A stretch of 64,000 nt of DNA from Cupriavidus consociatus (GTDB taxonomy: Bacteria > Pseudomonadota > Gammaproteobacteria > Burkholderiales > Burkholderiaceae). This document shows, in pieces, positions 54,947 through 64,000 of this stretch (position 1 is the first letter of the stretch; every line of letters begins with the position of its first letter). A program made the translations under genes and the position numbers. The notes below the pieces were generated by a model, which was not told the origin of the DNA, did not search any database, and saw only the letters and a list, made by a program, of their open reading frames with translations. Location: assembly GCF_017814975.1 (NCBI RefSeq), contig NZ_JAGIQA010000010.1:62001-126000 (forward strand). Reading direction: 5' to 3'.

Positions 54947-56070
54947 GCCTGGCTCCCGCTGGTGGCGGTATCACGCCGTTTCAGGCCGAACACGGCGCGC
55001 CAGCCGCCGAGGCTGCGGTTCTGCCGGTAGCGGAACAGCATCAGCGCCGCCAGGAACACTGTCAGGTGGATCGGCCACCAGGCGAGCCAGAACGGCACCG
55101 AGCCATTGCGCACCCAGGACTGCGTCAGATTGACGAGGTTGCTGTACGTCAGGTAGATCAGCACCGCGAACACCAGCGGGGTATAGCGGCCCAGGCGAGG
55201 GTTCACGTAGGCCAGCGGGATCGCGATCATCACGAAGTTAAAGGCCAGGATCGGCAGCGAGATGCGCCAGATCAGTTCGCCCAGGTTCTCGCGCGTCGGG
55301 TTGCGGATCAGCTCGATGGTGTCGCGGCTCTTGGGCGGCAGCTTGGCTTCCGACTCGGGCGGCTTGCTGTCCACCTTGACCGCGTAGCGATCGAACTCGA
55401 CGATGCGGTAGTCGATCTGGCCGGGCGTGCCGGAATAGCGGCGGCCGTTTTCCATCACCACCAGGCGGTCGCCATTGGGCATGGTCTCGAACTTGCCCTG
55501 GTGCGCCAGCGCCACGCCGATCTTGTCGGCCTCGGCATTGGCGACGAAGACATTGCGCGCATACTTAATGTCGGGGTCCATGCCCTCGATGAACAGCACG
55601 TAGTTGGCCTTGGCAGGCTCGATGAAGCGGCCGGCGGCGATCATCGACATCACCCCGCGCTGCTCGAAGCGGTCGCGGAACAGCGCGCTCTGCTGGTTGG
55701 CCCACGGCCAGGCGAAGATGCCCAGCAGCAGCGCCAGCAGGATGAACGGCGCGGCGAACTGCAGCACCGGCTTGACCAGGTCGCGCAGCGAGATGCCGGC
55801 CGAGAACCACACCACCATCTCCGAATCCTTGTACCAGCGCGTGAGCACGATCAGGGTCGAGATGAAGAGGGTGGCCGACAGCAGGATGGACAGGTAGCCG
55901 ATGGTGGCCAGGCCGATCAGCATCAGCACGTCGTTGGGACTGGCCTTGCCGTTGGCAGCCAGTCCCAGGATGCGGATCACGAGCGACGTGAGCATGAAGG
56001 TCAGCATCACCAGGAACACCGCCCCGGCGGTGTAGGCGAGCTCGCGTCGCAGGGCTTGTTGAAGGATCAT
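54943..56070 (-). CDS. lptF: LPS export permease LptF
   Basis: Partner of LptG in the lipopolysaccharide ABC exporter, 375 residues. It starts MILQQALRRELAYTAGAVFLV and shows helices at about 15-35, 55-80 and 100-120, a periplasmic domain, and C-terminal helices near 270-345. YjgP/YjgQ family traits such as FSAGISLRDLVKPVLQFAAP are visible. It is the first gene of a minus-strand unit, divergent from pepA, with 187 bp between the start codons. Confidence 0.93.
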   Translation of the reverse strand: MILQQALRRELAYTAGAVFLVMLTFMLTSLVIRILGLAANGKASPNDVLMLIGLATIGYLSILLSATLFISTLIVLTRWYKDSEMVVWFSAGISLRDLVKPVLQFAAPFILLALLLGIFAWPWANQQSALFRDRFEQRGVMSMIAAGRFIEPAKANYVLFIEGMDPDIKYARNVFVANAEADKIGVALAHQGKFETMPNGDRLVVMENGRRYSGTPGQIDYRIVEFDRYAVKVDSKPPESEAKLPPKSRDTIELIRNPTRENLGELIWRISLPILAFNFVMIAIPLAYVNPRLGRYTPLVFAVLIYLTYSNLVNLTQSWVRNGSVPFWLAWWPIHLTVFLAALMLFRYRQNRSLGGWRAVFGLKRRDTATSGSQA

Positions 56071-56257
56071 GCGGGTTCGGTTCCGGGCTGCCGGCCGGAG
56101 CGGGCGATGTGCCGTGCGAGGTGCCTGGCAGAACAGCGGGCTGGCAGCACAACTGGCTGTCAGCGTGACCGGGGCGTATCAGCGGCGGCAGGTCGCGGGG
56201 TAAAAATCGCGGATAATGGAGGCTTTCGTGTCTAACGAGCCCCTGGAAGGAAGCGCG

Positions 56258-57796
56258 ATGGAATTTAGCACAAAAGCCCTGGATTTGAGCAAAGCCGGCC
56301 AAAATGGTTTCATGGCGACCAAGACTGACTGCCTCGTGGTCGGCCTGTTCGAGGGCCAGAACCTTGCCGGCGTGGCCAAGGCGCTGGACACGGCCACCAA
56401 GGGCTTGGTGGCGCGCCTGGTCAAGCAGGGCGATTTCGAAGGCAAGCGCGGCACCCACCTGATGCTGCACGAAGTGGCCGGCGTCGGCGCCGCCCGCGTG
56501 CTGCTGGTGGGCCTGGGCAAGGAAGCCGAGTTCTCGGACAAGGCTTTCGCCGACGCCGTGCGCACCGCGGTGCGTGCCTTGTCGTCCACGCGCGCCACCT
56601 CCGCGCTGTGGTGCCTGGCGCAGCAGGCGCCGCATCAGCGCGACGTTTCGTGGGCCATCATCAGCACCATCACGCTGGTGCGCGACGCTGGCTACCGGCT
56701 GCTCGAGCGCCACCCCGGCCTGAAGCGTGCCAACGCCAACGGCAAGCCGAACGGCGCCGACAAGTCGTCGCTGCGCAAGGTCGTGATCGCGGTGGACAGC
56801 AGCGACGCCCGCGCCGCCACCCAGGCCGCGGTGCGCGGCACGGCCATCGCCAACGGCATGGAGGTCACGCGCGACCTGGGCAACCTGCCATCCAATATCT
56901 GCACCCCGACCTACTTGGCCAATGCGGCGCGCAGCATCGCCAAGCGCCACAAGCTCAAGGCCGAAGTGCTGGGCCGCAAGCAGATCGAGGCGCTCAACAT
57001 GGGCGCCTTCCTGGCCGTGACCAAGGGCAGCGAGGAGCCGCCGCAGTTCATCGTGCTGCGCTACGACGGCGCCGGCGCCAAGCAGGCGCCGGTGGTGCTG
57101 GTCGGCAAGGGCATCACCTTCGACACCGGCGGCATCTCGCTCAAGCCGGGCGAGGGCATGGACGAGATGAAGTACGACATGTGCGGCGCCGCCTCGGTGC
57201 TGGGCACCATCCAGGCCGTGGCTGAGATGGGCCTGAAGCTCAATGTCGTGGCCGTGGTGCCGACCTGCGAGAACATGCCCAGCGGCATCGCCACCAAGCC
57301 GGGCGATGTCGTCACCAGCATGTCGGGCCAGACCATCGAGATCCTGAACACGGACGCCGAGGGCCGCCTGATCCTGTGCGACGCGCTGACCTACGTCGAG
57401 CGCTTCAAGCCGGCCGCGGTGATCGACGTGGCCACGCTGACGGGCGCCTGCATCATCGCGCTGGGCCACCAGAACAGCGGCCTGTACTCGCGCTCCGACA
57501 TGCTGGCCGACCAGCTGCTGCAGGCCGGCCGCCATGCCATGGATACCGCCTGGCGCATGCCGCTCGATGACGAGTACCAGGACCAGCTAAAGTCCAATTT
57601 CGCCGACATGGCCAATATCGGCGGGCGCCCGGCGGGCAGCGTGACCGCGGCCTGCTTCCTGTCGCGCTTTACCGAGAAGTACGACTGGGCCCACCTGGAT
57701 ATCGCCGGCACGGCCTGGAAGAGCGGTGCGGCCAAGGGCGCCACCGGCCGCCCGGTGCCGCTGCTGACGCAGTTCCTGATGGACCGCGCGGCCTGA
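56258..57796 (+). CDS. pepA: leucyl aminopeptidase
   Basis: Cytoplasmic dimetal aminopeptidase of the M17 family, hexameric in known cases, 512 residues from ATG 56258. GGAAGGAAG precedes the start; an upstream in-frame ATG at 56216 lacks a site. The metal and active-site blocks are present: [30 protein letters not shown], and [14 protein letters not shown], the M17 signature. In E. coli PepA also binds DNA in Xer recombination; that role is not testable here. It is followed by holC, the usual pepA-holC neighbourhood. Confidence 0.95.
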   Translation: MEFSTKALDLSKAGQNGFMATKTDCLVVGLFEGQNLAGVAKALDTATKGLVARLVKQGDFEGKRGTHLMLHEVAGVGAARVLLVGLGKEAEFSDKAFADAVRTAVRALSSTRATSALWCLAQQAPHQRDVSWAIISTITLVRDAGYRLLERHPGLKRANANGKPNGADKSSLRKVVIAVDSSDARAATQAAVRGTAIANGMEVTRDLGNLPSNICTPTYLANAARSIAKRHKLKAEVLGRKQIEALNMGAFLAVTKGSEEPPQFIVLRYDGAGAKQAPVVLVGKGITFDTGGISLKPGEGMDEMKYDMCGAASVLGTIQAVAEMGLKLNVVAVVPTCENMPSGIATKPGDVVTSMSGQTIEILNTDAEGRLILCDALTYVERFKPAAVIDVATLTGACIIALGHQNSGLYSRSDMLADQLLQAGRHAMDTAWRMPLDDEYQDQLKSNFADMANIGGRPAGSVTAACFLSRFTEKYDWAHLDIAGTAWKSGAAKGATGRPVPLLTQFLMDRAA

Positions 57797-57839
57797 CGGC
57801 CGCAGTCAGCCACCCCGGCCACGCAAGCAGCAAACTTCC

Positions 57840-58274
57840 ATGACGCGCATCGACTTCCACAGCAACGTGCCGGACCTGCTCGGCTATGTCTGCCGGCTGG
57901 TCCGCAAGGCCTACGGCGCCGGCCAGAAGGTCGTGATCCACGGCACGCCGGCGCAGCTGGCGGACCTGGATGCGCGCCTGTGGACCTTCTCGGCGCTGGA
58001 TTTCCTGCCGCATTGCGGGCTGGAGCATCCCAATGCGGCGGTCACGCCGATCCTGCTGGCCGCCACCACTGAAGGCGTGCCGCACCACCAGCTGCTGATC
58101 AACCTGTCTGACCAGCCGCCGGCGCAATTCGCCAGTTTCGAACGCCTGATCGAAGTGGTGGGATCGGGCGACGCCGCCCGCGAAGCCGGCCGCCAGCGCT
58201 ACCGCTTCTACCGCGAACGCGGTTATCCGCTGACGCATCACGATATCGGCCAGCCCAAGGGAGACGCAACATGA
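57840..58274 (+). CDS. holC: DNA polymerase III chi subunit
   Basis: Clamp-loader-associated chi subunit linking the replisome to single-strand-binding protein, 144 residues. It shows VPDLLGYVCRLVRKAYGAGQ, LWTFSALDFLPH, and HHQLLINLSDQPP, all HolC family blocks. It lies 43 bp downstream of pepA and overlaps the DUF2486 gene by four bases. Confidence 0.93.
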   Translation: MTRIDFHSNVPDLLGYVCRLVRKAYGAGQKVVIHGTPAQLADLDARLWTFSALDFLPHCGLEHPNAAVTPILLAATTEGVPHHQLLINLSDQPPAQFASFERLIEVVGSGDAAREAGRQRYRFYRERGYPLTHHDIGQPKGDAT

Positions 58275-58750
58275 GCGAACGCACCACATCGCGGGTGATC
58301 CCGCGGCCCGGGCCCAATGACAGCATTCCGCTGCTGACCGAAGTGGTCGAACTGCCGGACGCGGAATCGGCGGCGCAGCCGCCGGCCGCGTCGCAGGAAG
58401 GCGTCATCGATACCTTCGGCATGGCCGAATCCGGCATGGTCATGCAGGTGGGCGATACCGGGGAGCCGCAGGCCGAAGCACCGCCGCCGCAAGCCCCGGC
58501 GCCGGTGGCCGATCCCGGCGAGGACGACCTGCGCGCCATGCGCAGCGAGCTGCTGTCGCGCGTGATGCTGCGCTTCCGCACCGAATGGCCGCAGGTGGTC
58601 GAGGCCCATACCGAAGCCACGCTGCAGGCGCGGCTGGCGCCGCTGACGGCGCAGCTGGCCAGCGAGCTGACACAGTCGCTGGAGGCCAGGCTGGTGGAGT
58701 GGCTGGACGCGACGCTGGAGGAGATCGAGCGGACGCCGGGTGGGGATTGA
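58271..58750 (+). CDS. DUF2486 family protein
   Basis: A 159-residue acidic protein of unknown function found, as far as known, mainly in Burkholderiales next to holC. The N-terminus has SRVIPRPGPNDSIPLLTEVV, the family hallmark. A Pro/Ala-rich low-complexity linker (about 60-85) separates it from a C-terminal helical segment (90-150) resembling a coiled coil. There are no membrane or catalytic motifs. The ATGA overlap with holC suggests coupled translation and perhaps a replisome-related role. Confidence 0.8.
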   Translation: MSERTTSRVIPRPGPNDSIPLLTEVVELPDAESAAQPPAASQEGVIDTFGMAESGMVMQVGDTGEPQAEAPPPQAPAPVADPGEDDLRAMRSELLSRVMLRFRTEWPQVVEAHTEATLQARLAPLTAQLASELTQSLEARLVEWLDATLEEIERTPGGD

Positions 58751-58782
58751 GGGTTTTATTCCGACGCCTTCTGCCAAAGTAA

Positions 58783-58812
58783 AAAAAGCCTGCGAGAGAT
58801 CGCAGGCTTTTC
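58783..58812. terminator. bidirectional terminator between DUF2486 gene and ilvD
   Basis: AAAAGCCTGCGA and TCGCAGGCTTTT pair around GAGA, with A- and T-runs on the two sides. Confidence 0.92.
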
Positions 58813-58830
58813 CAGCTCTGACGAACGCCG

Positions 58831-60504
58831 TCAGTCCGTTACCGCACCCTTGCTGGCCGTCGACGCCAGGCGCGCAAACTTCGCCAGCACACCCCGCGTA
58901 TAGCGCGGCGCCGGTGCCTTCCAGCCGGCACGCCGCTTCGCCAGCTCTTCCTCCGGCACGTTCAGTTGCAGCAGCAGCTTGTGCGCATCGATCGTGATCG
59001 AGTCGCCCTCCTGCACCAGCGCGATCGTGCCGCCCACTGCCGCCTCAGGCGCCACGTGGCCGACCACCATGCCCCAGGTGCCGCCCGAGAAGCGGCCGTC
59101 AGTGATAAAGCCGACCGACTCGCCCAGCCCCTTGCCGATGATGGCCGAGGTCGGCGCCAGCATTTCCGGCATGCCCGGGCCGCCCTTGGGACCGAGGTAG
59201 CGCAGCACCAGCACGTCGCCGGCGTTGATCTTGTCGGCCAGGATGGCCTCCATCGCGCTCTGCTCGTCCTCGAACACGCGCGCCGGACCGGTGATGACCG
59301 GGTTCTTCAGGCCGGTGATCTTGGCGACCGCGCCTTCTTCGGCCAGGTTGCCCTTCAGGATGGCGAGGTGGCCTTCCTTGTAGAGCGCCTTTTCGATGGG
59401 CAGGATCACATCCTGGTCGGCGCGCGGGGTGTCCGGCACGTGTTCGAGTTCTTCGGCCAGCGTGCGGCCGGTAATGGTCAGGCAGTCGCCATGCAGCAGG
59501 CCGGCCTTGAGCAGGAGCTTCATGACCTGCGGGATGCCGCCCGCCTGGTGCAGGTCGGTGGCCACGTACTGCCCGGAAGGCTTCAGGTTGCAGATCACCG
59601 GCACCTTGCGGCGGATGCGCTCGAAGTCCTCGATGGTCCATTCGACTTCGGCCGAGTGCGCGATGGCGAGGTAGTGCAGCACCGCATTGGTTGAGCCGCC
59701 GGTGGCCATGATCAGCGCGACCGCGTTCTCGATCGACTTGCGGTTGATGATGTCGCGCGGCTTGATGTCCTGCTTGATCGCCTCGACCAGCACGCGCGCC
59801 GATTCGGCCGCGCTGTCGACCTTCTCCTGGTCCGGGTTGGCCATGGTTGACGAGTACAGCAGAGACATGCCCAGCGCCTCGAACGACGAGCTCATGGTGT
59901 TGGCGGTGTACATGCCGCCGCACGATCCGGTCGAAGGGCAGGCGTTCTGTTCCACGCCCTCGAAGTCTTCCTGGCTCATGCGCCCGGCGGTGAATTCGCC
60001 CACGGCCTCGAACGACGATACGATGGTCAGGTCCTTGCCCTTCCAGTTGCCCGGCTTGATGGTGCCGCCGTAGACATAGATGCCCGGCACGTTGGTGCGC
60101 GCCAGCGCGATCATGCCGCCGGGCATGTTCTTGTCGCAGCCGCCGATCACCACCACGCCGTCCATCCACTGGCCCTGCGCCGCGGTCTCGATGCAGTCGG
60201 CAATGACCTCGCGCGAGATCAGCGAGTATTTCATCCCCTCGGTGCCCATCGACATGCCGTCCGAGATGGTGGGCGTGCCGAACACCTGCGGATTGGCGCC
60301 GGACGCCTTGATTGCGTCGATCGCCGCGTCGGCCAGGCGCTGCAGGCCGGCGTTGCAGGGCGTGATCGTCGAGTGACCGTTGGCGATGCCCACCATCGGC
60401 TTGTCGAAGTCTTCCTTCTTGTAGCCGAGGGCGTAGTACATCGAGCGGTTGGGTGAACGCGCCACGCCTTGCGTGATGTTCTGCGAGCGTTTGTTGAATG
60501 CCAT
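58831..60504 (-). CDS. ilvD: dihydroxy-acid dehydratase
   Basis: Dehydrates 2,3-dihydroxy acids in isoleucine and valine synthesis. The 557-residue protein has candidate Fe-S ligands Cys50 ([11 protein letters not shown]), Cys123 ([10 protein letters not shown]) and Cys195 ([16 protein letters not shown]), the three-Cys pattern of [2Fe-2S] IlvD/EDD enzymes. C-terminal [19 protein letters not shown] is the second signature. It starts at ATG 60504 and is divergent from a LysR regulator with 152 bp between. Sugar-acid dehydratases of the same family are less likely given the length and N-terminus. Confidence 0.93.
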   Translation of the reverse strand: MAFNKRSQNITQGVARSPNRSMYYALGYKKEDFDKPMVGIANGHSTITPCNAGLQRLADAAIDAIKASGANPQVFGTPTISDGMSMGTEGMKYSLISREVIADCIETAAQGQWMDGVVVIGGCDKNMPGGMIALARTNVPGIYVYGGTIKPGNWKGKDLTIVSSFEAVGEFTAGRMSQEDFEGVEQNACPSTGSCGGMYTANTMSSSFEALGMSLLYSSTMANPDQEKVDSAAESARVLVEAIKQDIKPRDIINRKSIENAVALIMATGGSTNAVLHYLAIAHSAEVEWTIEDFERIRRKVPVICNLKPSGQYVATDLHQAGGIPQVMKLLLKAGLLHGDCLTITGRTLAEELEHVPDTPRADQDVILPIEKALYKEGHLAILKGNLAEEGAVAKITGLKNPVITGPARVFEDEQSAMEAILADKINAGDVLVLRYLGPKGGPGMPEMLAPTSAIIGKGLGESVGFITDGRFSGGTWGMVVGHVAPEAAVGGTIALVQEGDSITIDAHKLLLQLNVPEEELAKRRAGWKAPAPRYTRGVLAKFARLASTASKGAVTD

Positions 60505-60604
60505 GGTGGGTCTCCGGGGGAATGTCCGGGGCCGAGAAGTCGCGCGTTGTCACGCGGGCCGCCGATGTTGTGCCGCAAAGCATGCCCCTTGCATTTTGGA
60601 GTGT

Positions 60605-60619
60605 CAAATATATTATTTG
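60605..60619. promoter_or_regulatory. LysR-type operator candidate between ilvD and its divergent regulator
   Basis: CAAATA-TAT-TATTTG is a perfect interrupted palindrome in a short AT-rich patch and fits the T-N11-A LysR pattern. It is 38 bp from the regulator start and 100 bp from ilvD. Confidence 0.5.
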
Positions 60620-60656
60620 CCCTTTATTGAGTCGAAAAACATATCAGGAGGCGGGC

Positions 60657-61643
60657 TTGGACCTGCGTCAGCTGCGTTACTTCGTCACCGTGGCGGAAGA
60701 GTTGCATTTCGGCCGCGCCGCGCAACGGCTGTCGATGACGCAGCCGCCGCTGTCGCAGCAGATCCAGGCGCTGGAGGAGGAACTCGGCGTGCCGCTGTTC
60801 GTGCGCACGCGCCGATCGGTGGCGCTGACACCGGCCGGCGCGCAGTGGCTGCCCGAGGTGCGGCGGGTGCTGGCCGATGCCGCGGCCTTGCCCGGGCTGG
60901 CGCAGCGGCTGGCGCGGGGCGAGCTGGGTTCGTTATCGCTGGCCTTCGTCAGCACGGCCGACTACGGCATCCTGCCCGACCTGCTGCGGCGCTTCCGGGC
61001 GCGTCATCCGGCGGTGCAGCTGCAGCTGCGCGAGGCCACCAGCGACGTCCAGCTCGAAGCGCTGCTGGAAGGCGCGATCGACGCGGGCCTGGTGATCCGG
61101 CCCCAGCTGCCGGCGATGCCGCACGGACTGGCCTACCTGCCGCTGGTCAGCGAACCGCTGGTGCTGGCCGTTGCCGACGGCTGGCGGCCGCCGGGCGGGC
61201 TCGCGCAGGACGGCAAGGTGTCGCTGCGCGATGCGGCATCCGAACCGCTGATCATCTTCCCGCGCCGAAGCGCGCCGGCGTTTTATGACATCATTACGGG
61301 CTACTATGCGCGCGAGGGCCTGGTGCCGGCGATCGCGCAGGAAGCCATCCAGATGCAGACCATTGTCAGCCTGGTGTCGGCCGGCATGGGCGTGGCGCTG
61401 GTGCCGGCATCGCTGTGCAACCTCCGGCGCACCGGCGTGTCGTACCTGGCATTGCGCGAGTCCGGCCCGCAGATCGAAACCGGGCTGGCCTGGCGCGACG
61501 GCGGCAGCGCCGGCGTCGCGCCGGTGCTGCGGTCGTTCATCGAGATTGCCGGTGCACTGGCCAACGAGGCCGATAAAGCCAACAAGCCCAACAAGGCCAA
61601 CAAGGCCAACAAGGCCAACGAGTCCGCAGCGGCGCCGCGCTGA
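60657..61643 (+). CDS. LysR-type transcriptional regulator with C-terminal KAN repeat
   Basis: A 328-residue regulator. The TTG start at 60657 has AGGAGG six bases upstream, a strong reason to choose it over frames starting in the ilvD leader. The winged helix reads [20 protein letters not shown] and continues with [21 protein letters not shown]. The effector domain ends near residue 300. The tail (about 303-322) is a low-complexity Lys-Ala-Asn repeat encoded by tandem AACAAGGCC units. It is divergent from ilvD and may control it; the effector is unknown. Confidence 0.88.
   Translation: MDLRQLRYFVTVAEELHFGRAAQRLSMTQPPLSQQIQALEEELGVPLFVRTRRSVALTPAGAQWLPEVRRVLADAAALPGLAQRLARGELGSLSLAFVSTADYGILPDLLRRFRARHPAVQLQLREATSDVQLEALLEGAIDAGLVIRPQLPAMPHGLAYLPLVSEPLVLAVADGWRPPGGLAQDGKVSLRDAASEPLIIFPRRSAPAFYDIITGYYAREGLVPAIAQEAIQMQTIVSLVSAGMGVALVPASLCNLRRTGVSYLALRESGPQIETGLAWRDGGSAGVAPVLRSFIEIAGALANEADKANKPNKANKANKANESAAAPR
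61581..61616 (+). repeat. 9-bp coding tandem repeat (AACAAGGCC)4
   Basis: Four in-frame units of nine bases, one with a single change, encode Asn-Lys-Ala/Pro repeats near the end of the LysR protein, with degenerate half-units on both sides. Confidence 0.9.
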
Positions 61644-61684
61644 GCGCGCGGCCGGCCCAACCAGACAACTTCATTCACGCCAAC

Positions 61685-62503
61685 ATGCTGATCCATCCCC
61701 AGTTCGACCCGGTTGCCATCCACCTGGGCCCGCTTGCCATCCGCTGGTACGGGCTGATGTACCTGGCCGGGTTCATCATGTTCCTGTGGTTCGGGCGCCT
61801 GCGCATCCGCCAGCCGCATATGGCCGCCAAGGGCTGGACCACGCGCGACCTCGACGACATGCTGTTCTTCGGCGTGCTGGGCGTGATCCTGGGGGGGCGG
61901 CTGGGCTACGTGCTGTTCTACAAGCCGACGTACTACCTGGCGCACCCGATGGAGATCTTCAAGGTGTGGGAGGGCGGCATGGCCTTCCACGGCGGCTTTC
62001 TCGGCGTGATCGTGGCAATGTGGCTGTTCGGCAAGCTGCGCCGCCGCCACTGGATGGAGGTGACCGACTTCATCGCGCCGATGATCCCGTGCGGGCTCGC
62101 CGCCGGCCGCATCGGCAATTTCATCAACGGCGAGCTGTGGGGCCGCGCGACCGACCTGCCCTGGGGCATGATCTTCCCGCAGGCGGGCGACAACATTCCG
62201 CGCCATCCGTCGCAGCTGTACCAGTTCGCCGGCGAGGGCGTGGCGCTGTTCATCATCCTGTGGCTGTTCGCGCGCAAGCCGCGGCCGATGGGTGCGGTCT
62301 CGGGCGTGTTCCTGATCGGTTATGGCGCGTTTCGCTTTGCCGCCGAGTTCGCGCGCGAGCCGGACAGCTTCCTCGGCCTGCTGGCGCTGAAGATGTCGAT
62401 GGGGCAGTGGCTGAGCCTGCCGATGATCCTGGCGGGCATCGCCATGGTGATCTGGGCCTACCGCCGCCAGCCCGGCGCCGGCGCGCCGCAGCCGGCGGCC
62501 TGA
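61685..62503 (+). CDS. lgt: prolipoprotein diacylglyceryl transferase
   Basis: Inner-membrane enzyme that transfers diacylglycerol to the lipobox cysteine of prelipoproteins, the first step of lipoprotein maturation. The 272-residue protein has about seven membrane segments, the FHGGFLG motif, and the Lgt signature [14 protein letters not shown]. It lies 41 bp after the LysR gene and is convergent with the M48 protease gene 19 bp beyond its stop. Lipoproteins in this window (LivK-like and M48) would be substrates. Confidence 0.96.
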   Translation: MLIHPQFDPVAIHLGPLAIRWYGLMYLAGFIMFLWFGRLRIRQPHMAAKGWTTRDLDDMLFFGVLGVILGGRLGYVLFYKPTYYLAHPMEIFKVWEGGMAFHGGFLGVIVAMWLFGKLRRRHWMEVTDFIAPMIPCGLAAGRIGNFINGELWGRATDLPWGMIFPQAGDNIPRHPSQLYQFAGEGVALFIILWLFARKPRPMGAVSGVFLIGYGAFRFAAEFAREPDSFLGLLALKMSMGQWLSLPMILAGIAMVIWAYRRQPGAGAPQPAA

Positions 62504-62522
62504 ACACGGCCGCCGCGGCGGA

Positions 62523-63557
62523 CTATCTCCCGGCGCGGCGCAGCGCGTCGATGCGCGCCTGCGTATGCGGGTGCGTCGACAGGAAGTCCTGGCCGCGCTC
62601 CGGTGGCGCTTCCGATGCTGGCGATGTCGCACCGGCGCCCGCACGCTGTTCCAGCCTGACCAGCACATCGGCCAGCGCCGCGGGCGGCAGGCCATTGCTC
62701 TGCATGACTTCGATGGCGAAGTCGTCGGCTTCGCGCTCGTGGTCGCGCGAGTAGCGCAGCGTCAGCATGGCGGCCGGCACTCCTGCCAGAACCGTCGAGA
62801 TGTCGCCGAACAGGTAGGCCGACAGCGCGCCCAGCGCCGAGGCCTGGATCACCTGCTGCAGGCCGTGGCGGCGCGCCACGTGGCCGGCTTCGTGCGCCAG
62901 CACCCCCATCATGCCGGCACCGGTGCCGGCCAGGCCGACCAGCTCGTCGGTGACCACGATGATGCCGCCTGGCAGCGCCAGGGCATTGGCGCCGATTTCA
63001 CCGCCCTGGCGGAACAGGATCAGGTAGTCGTGTCCCGCGTCGGGCGGCCGCCTGAGCGCGGCAAAGCCCTGGCGGATGCGTTCCTGTTCGGCCTGCGGCA
63101 GCTGCGTCGGCTTGACCACGCCGTTGTCCAGGCTGGCCAGCGTCAGCCTGCCCAGATGGGCTTCCACTTCCGGCGGCACCGTGTGCGCCATCACGCCCGC
63201 GCCCCACGGTAGCAGCACGTAGTAGCCCAGCACCAGCACCGCCACCAGCGCCGCCACCGCCATCCCCGCCAGGCGCCAGCTGTTCTGCGCGCGCGACACC
63301 AGCCCTTCGCGGTGGCCGGTGGCGGCCAGCATGTGGTCGAAGGCGGCGTGGTCATTGATTTCGCAGAAGGCGCCGTCGGCGAACGTGACCAGCCGCGGCG
63401 CGCGCCGTACGCGTTCGGATACGCGCACATCGGACAGCGCGGCGCGGCGCAGTTCGGCGCCGCTGGGGTCGCGCAGCACGGCCTGCCGCGCTTCCACGGC
63501 CAGGGTCGCGGGGTGCGCACGCGAGGTGCGGCCATCGAAATAGGTGACTGGGATCAT
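62523..63557 (-). CDS. membrane-anchored M48-family metalloprotease
   Basis: A 344-residue protease. One hydrophobic segment lies at about 97-118, after an N-terminal region of about 95 residues of unclear role. The catalytic HEXXH is HEAGH at 222-226, a downstream ERE motif (RDHEREADDFA) supplies the third metal ligand, and the C-terminus has FLSTHPHTQARI. The start is ATG 63557; longer frames are not supported. It lies 26 bp downstream of a YjgN-like gene on the same strand, a pairing that suggests a joint envelope role. Confidence 0.87.
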   Translation of the reverse strand: MIPVTYFDGRTSRAHPATLAVEARQAVLRDPSGAELRRAALSDVRVSERVRRAPRLVTFADGAFCEINDHAAFDHMLAATGHREGLVSRAQNSWRLAGMAVAALVAVLVLGYYVLLPWGAGVMAHTVPPEVEAHLGRLTLASLDNGVVKPTQLPQAEQERIRQGFAALRRPPDAGHDYLILFRQGGEIGANALALPGGIIVVTDELVGLAGTGAGMMGVLAHEAGHVARRHGLQQVIQASALGALSAYLFGDISTVLAGVPAAMLTLRYSRDHEREADDFAIEVMQSNGLPPAALADVLVRLEQRAGAGATSPASEAPPERGQDFLSTHPHTQARIDALRRAGR

Positions 63558-63583
63558 GGTGCCAGGGCTGGCGGGCGCGGCAA

Positions 63584-64000
63584 TCACAGCGCGATGTCGA
63601 TGTCGTACCAGTCTACTGCGGCATCGCCCAGCGCACCGACCTGCTGCACCTCGCCGGCGACAAAGCTGTCGAGCGGGCCGGCGGCCAGCATCGTCACGCT
63701 TTCGACACGGTAACGCGCGGCGCGGACCCGCGCGAACGGCAGGTACAAGCCCAGCGTGAGCGCGATGGCGATCAGGTTGGTGACGAAGATAAAGATCATG
63801 CGGCCCGCACCGACCTGGCTGCGGAACGCGTGCGGGGCGAGCGTGGTGTGGCTCCACACGACGTTCTGCAGGCGCGCCATCAGGTAGGGGCTGACCGCCA
63901 GCAGGCCGAGGTAGAAGCCGGCAATCGCGAAGCCGAGGATCACCGCGGCGGCAAGGCCCTTGGCCCCGGGTGCCACCACCGCGCCCAGGACAAAGCTCAG
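63584..64000 (-). CDS. YjgN (DUF898) family membrane protein, partial
   Basis: The C-terminal 138 residues of a membrane protein cut by the window edge; the frame stays open to base 64000. Hydrophobic segments are at about 10-35 and 70-95 of the visible part, and the blocks GLGLYLPFARVRAARY-like TLGLYLPFARVRAARYRV and AGRMIFIFVTNLIAI match DUF898/YjgN proteins. It precedes the M48 protease by 26 bp and is likely co-transcribed with it. Function is unknown. Confidence 0.8.
   Translation of the reverse strand: MSFVLGAVVAPGAKGLAAAVILGFAIAGFYLGLLAVSPYLMARLQNVVWSHTTLAPHAFRSQVGAGRMIFIFVTNLIAIALTLGLYLPFARVRAARYRVESVTMLAAGPLDSFVAGEVQQVGALGDAAVDWYDIDIAL

Noticed and set aside
55565-57535. 656-codon minus-strand frame crossing lptF and pepA
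   Set aside because: It runs in another frame of lptF and antisense to pepA, both of which have clear family motifs.

Overview
The window is a contiguous stretch of a high-GC beta-proteobacterial chromosome, most likely Cupriavidus (Burkholderiaceae). The reasons are the uniformly high-GC codon usage, the ribF-ileS, nadA-nadC, rpmB-rpmG and cysI-DUF934-cysHDN-cobA gene orders, a Burkholderiales-type DUF2486 gene, and a complete deiminase-type hut operon. The genus is inferred from gene content and was not tested by alignment. About 60 protein genes and one tRNA gene fill the window. There is no phage, insertion sequence or CRISPR array.

Layout. 1-9.6 kb: ileS (cut by the window edge) and ribF, a hybrid sensor kinase convergent with a LuxR-type response regulator, purN-rsmB, and an MscS channel. 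9.9-18.1 kb: a membrane fatty-acid desaturase, the NAD de novo genes nadA-nadC facing nadB, ribosomal proteins L28/L33, radC, and fkpB-ispH. 18.1-23.8 kb: an unusually structured 587-bp intergenic region followed by a livK-livHMGF branched-chain amino-acid uptake system. 24-27.6 kb: an argD-type aminotransferase, a ferredoxin/FAD reductase and an SDR-like protein.

27.6-39.1 kb is a histidine-utilisation regulon: an ABC transporter (periplasmic protein, permease, ATPase), the repressor gene hutC, then hutH, hutU, hutD, hutI, hutF and hutG. HutF and HutG together give the route in which formiminoglutamate is deiminated to formylglutamate, which is then hydrolysed to glutamate and formate. Three HutC-like operators are visible. 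One lies just downstream of a consensus sigma-54 element, one lies inside the spacer of a near-consensus sigma-70 promoter, and one sits directly before hutH.

39-45 kb: a gene remnant, an M48 lipoprotein protease, tRNA-Leu(CAA), an alpha/beta hydrolase, a hydroxyisobutyrate-dehydrogenase-like enzyme, an orphan LivK-like binding protein and a methyltransferase. 45-53.8 kb is sulfur assimilation: cysB divergent from tauE-cysI-DUF934-cysH-cysD-cysN-cobA, with cbiX (siroheme branch) convergent. The cysteine pattern of CysH and the lack of cysC and cysJ point to direct reduction of APS and a flavoprotein-independent sulfite reductase. 53.8-64 kb: lptG-lptF, pepA-holC-DUF2486, ilvD divergent from a LysR regulator, lgt, and an M48 protease with a YjgN-like membrane protein cut by the window edge.

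Most of the window is conserved core metabolism. The less ordinary signals are regulatory and repeat structures: the hut promoter architecture, a cluster of GGTGC motifs with hairpins and a palindrome upstream of livK, dispersed REP-like palindromes sharing an exact 18-nt arm, short tandem repeats flanking hutG, a coding tandem repeat in the LysR gene, and a gene tail that kept its terminator but lost its start.
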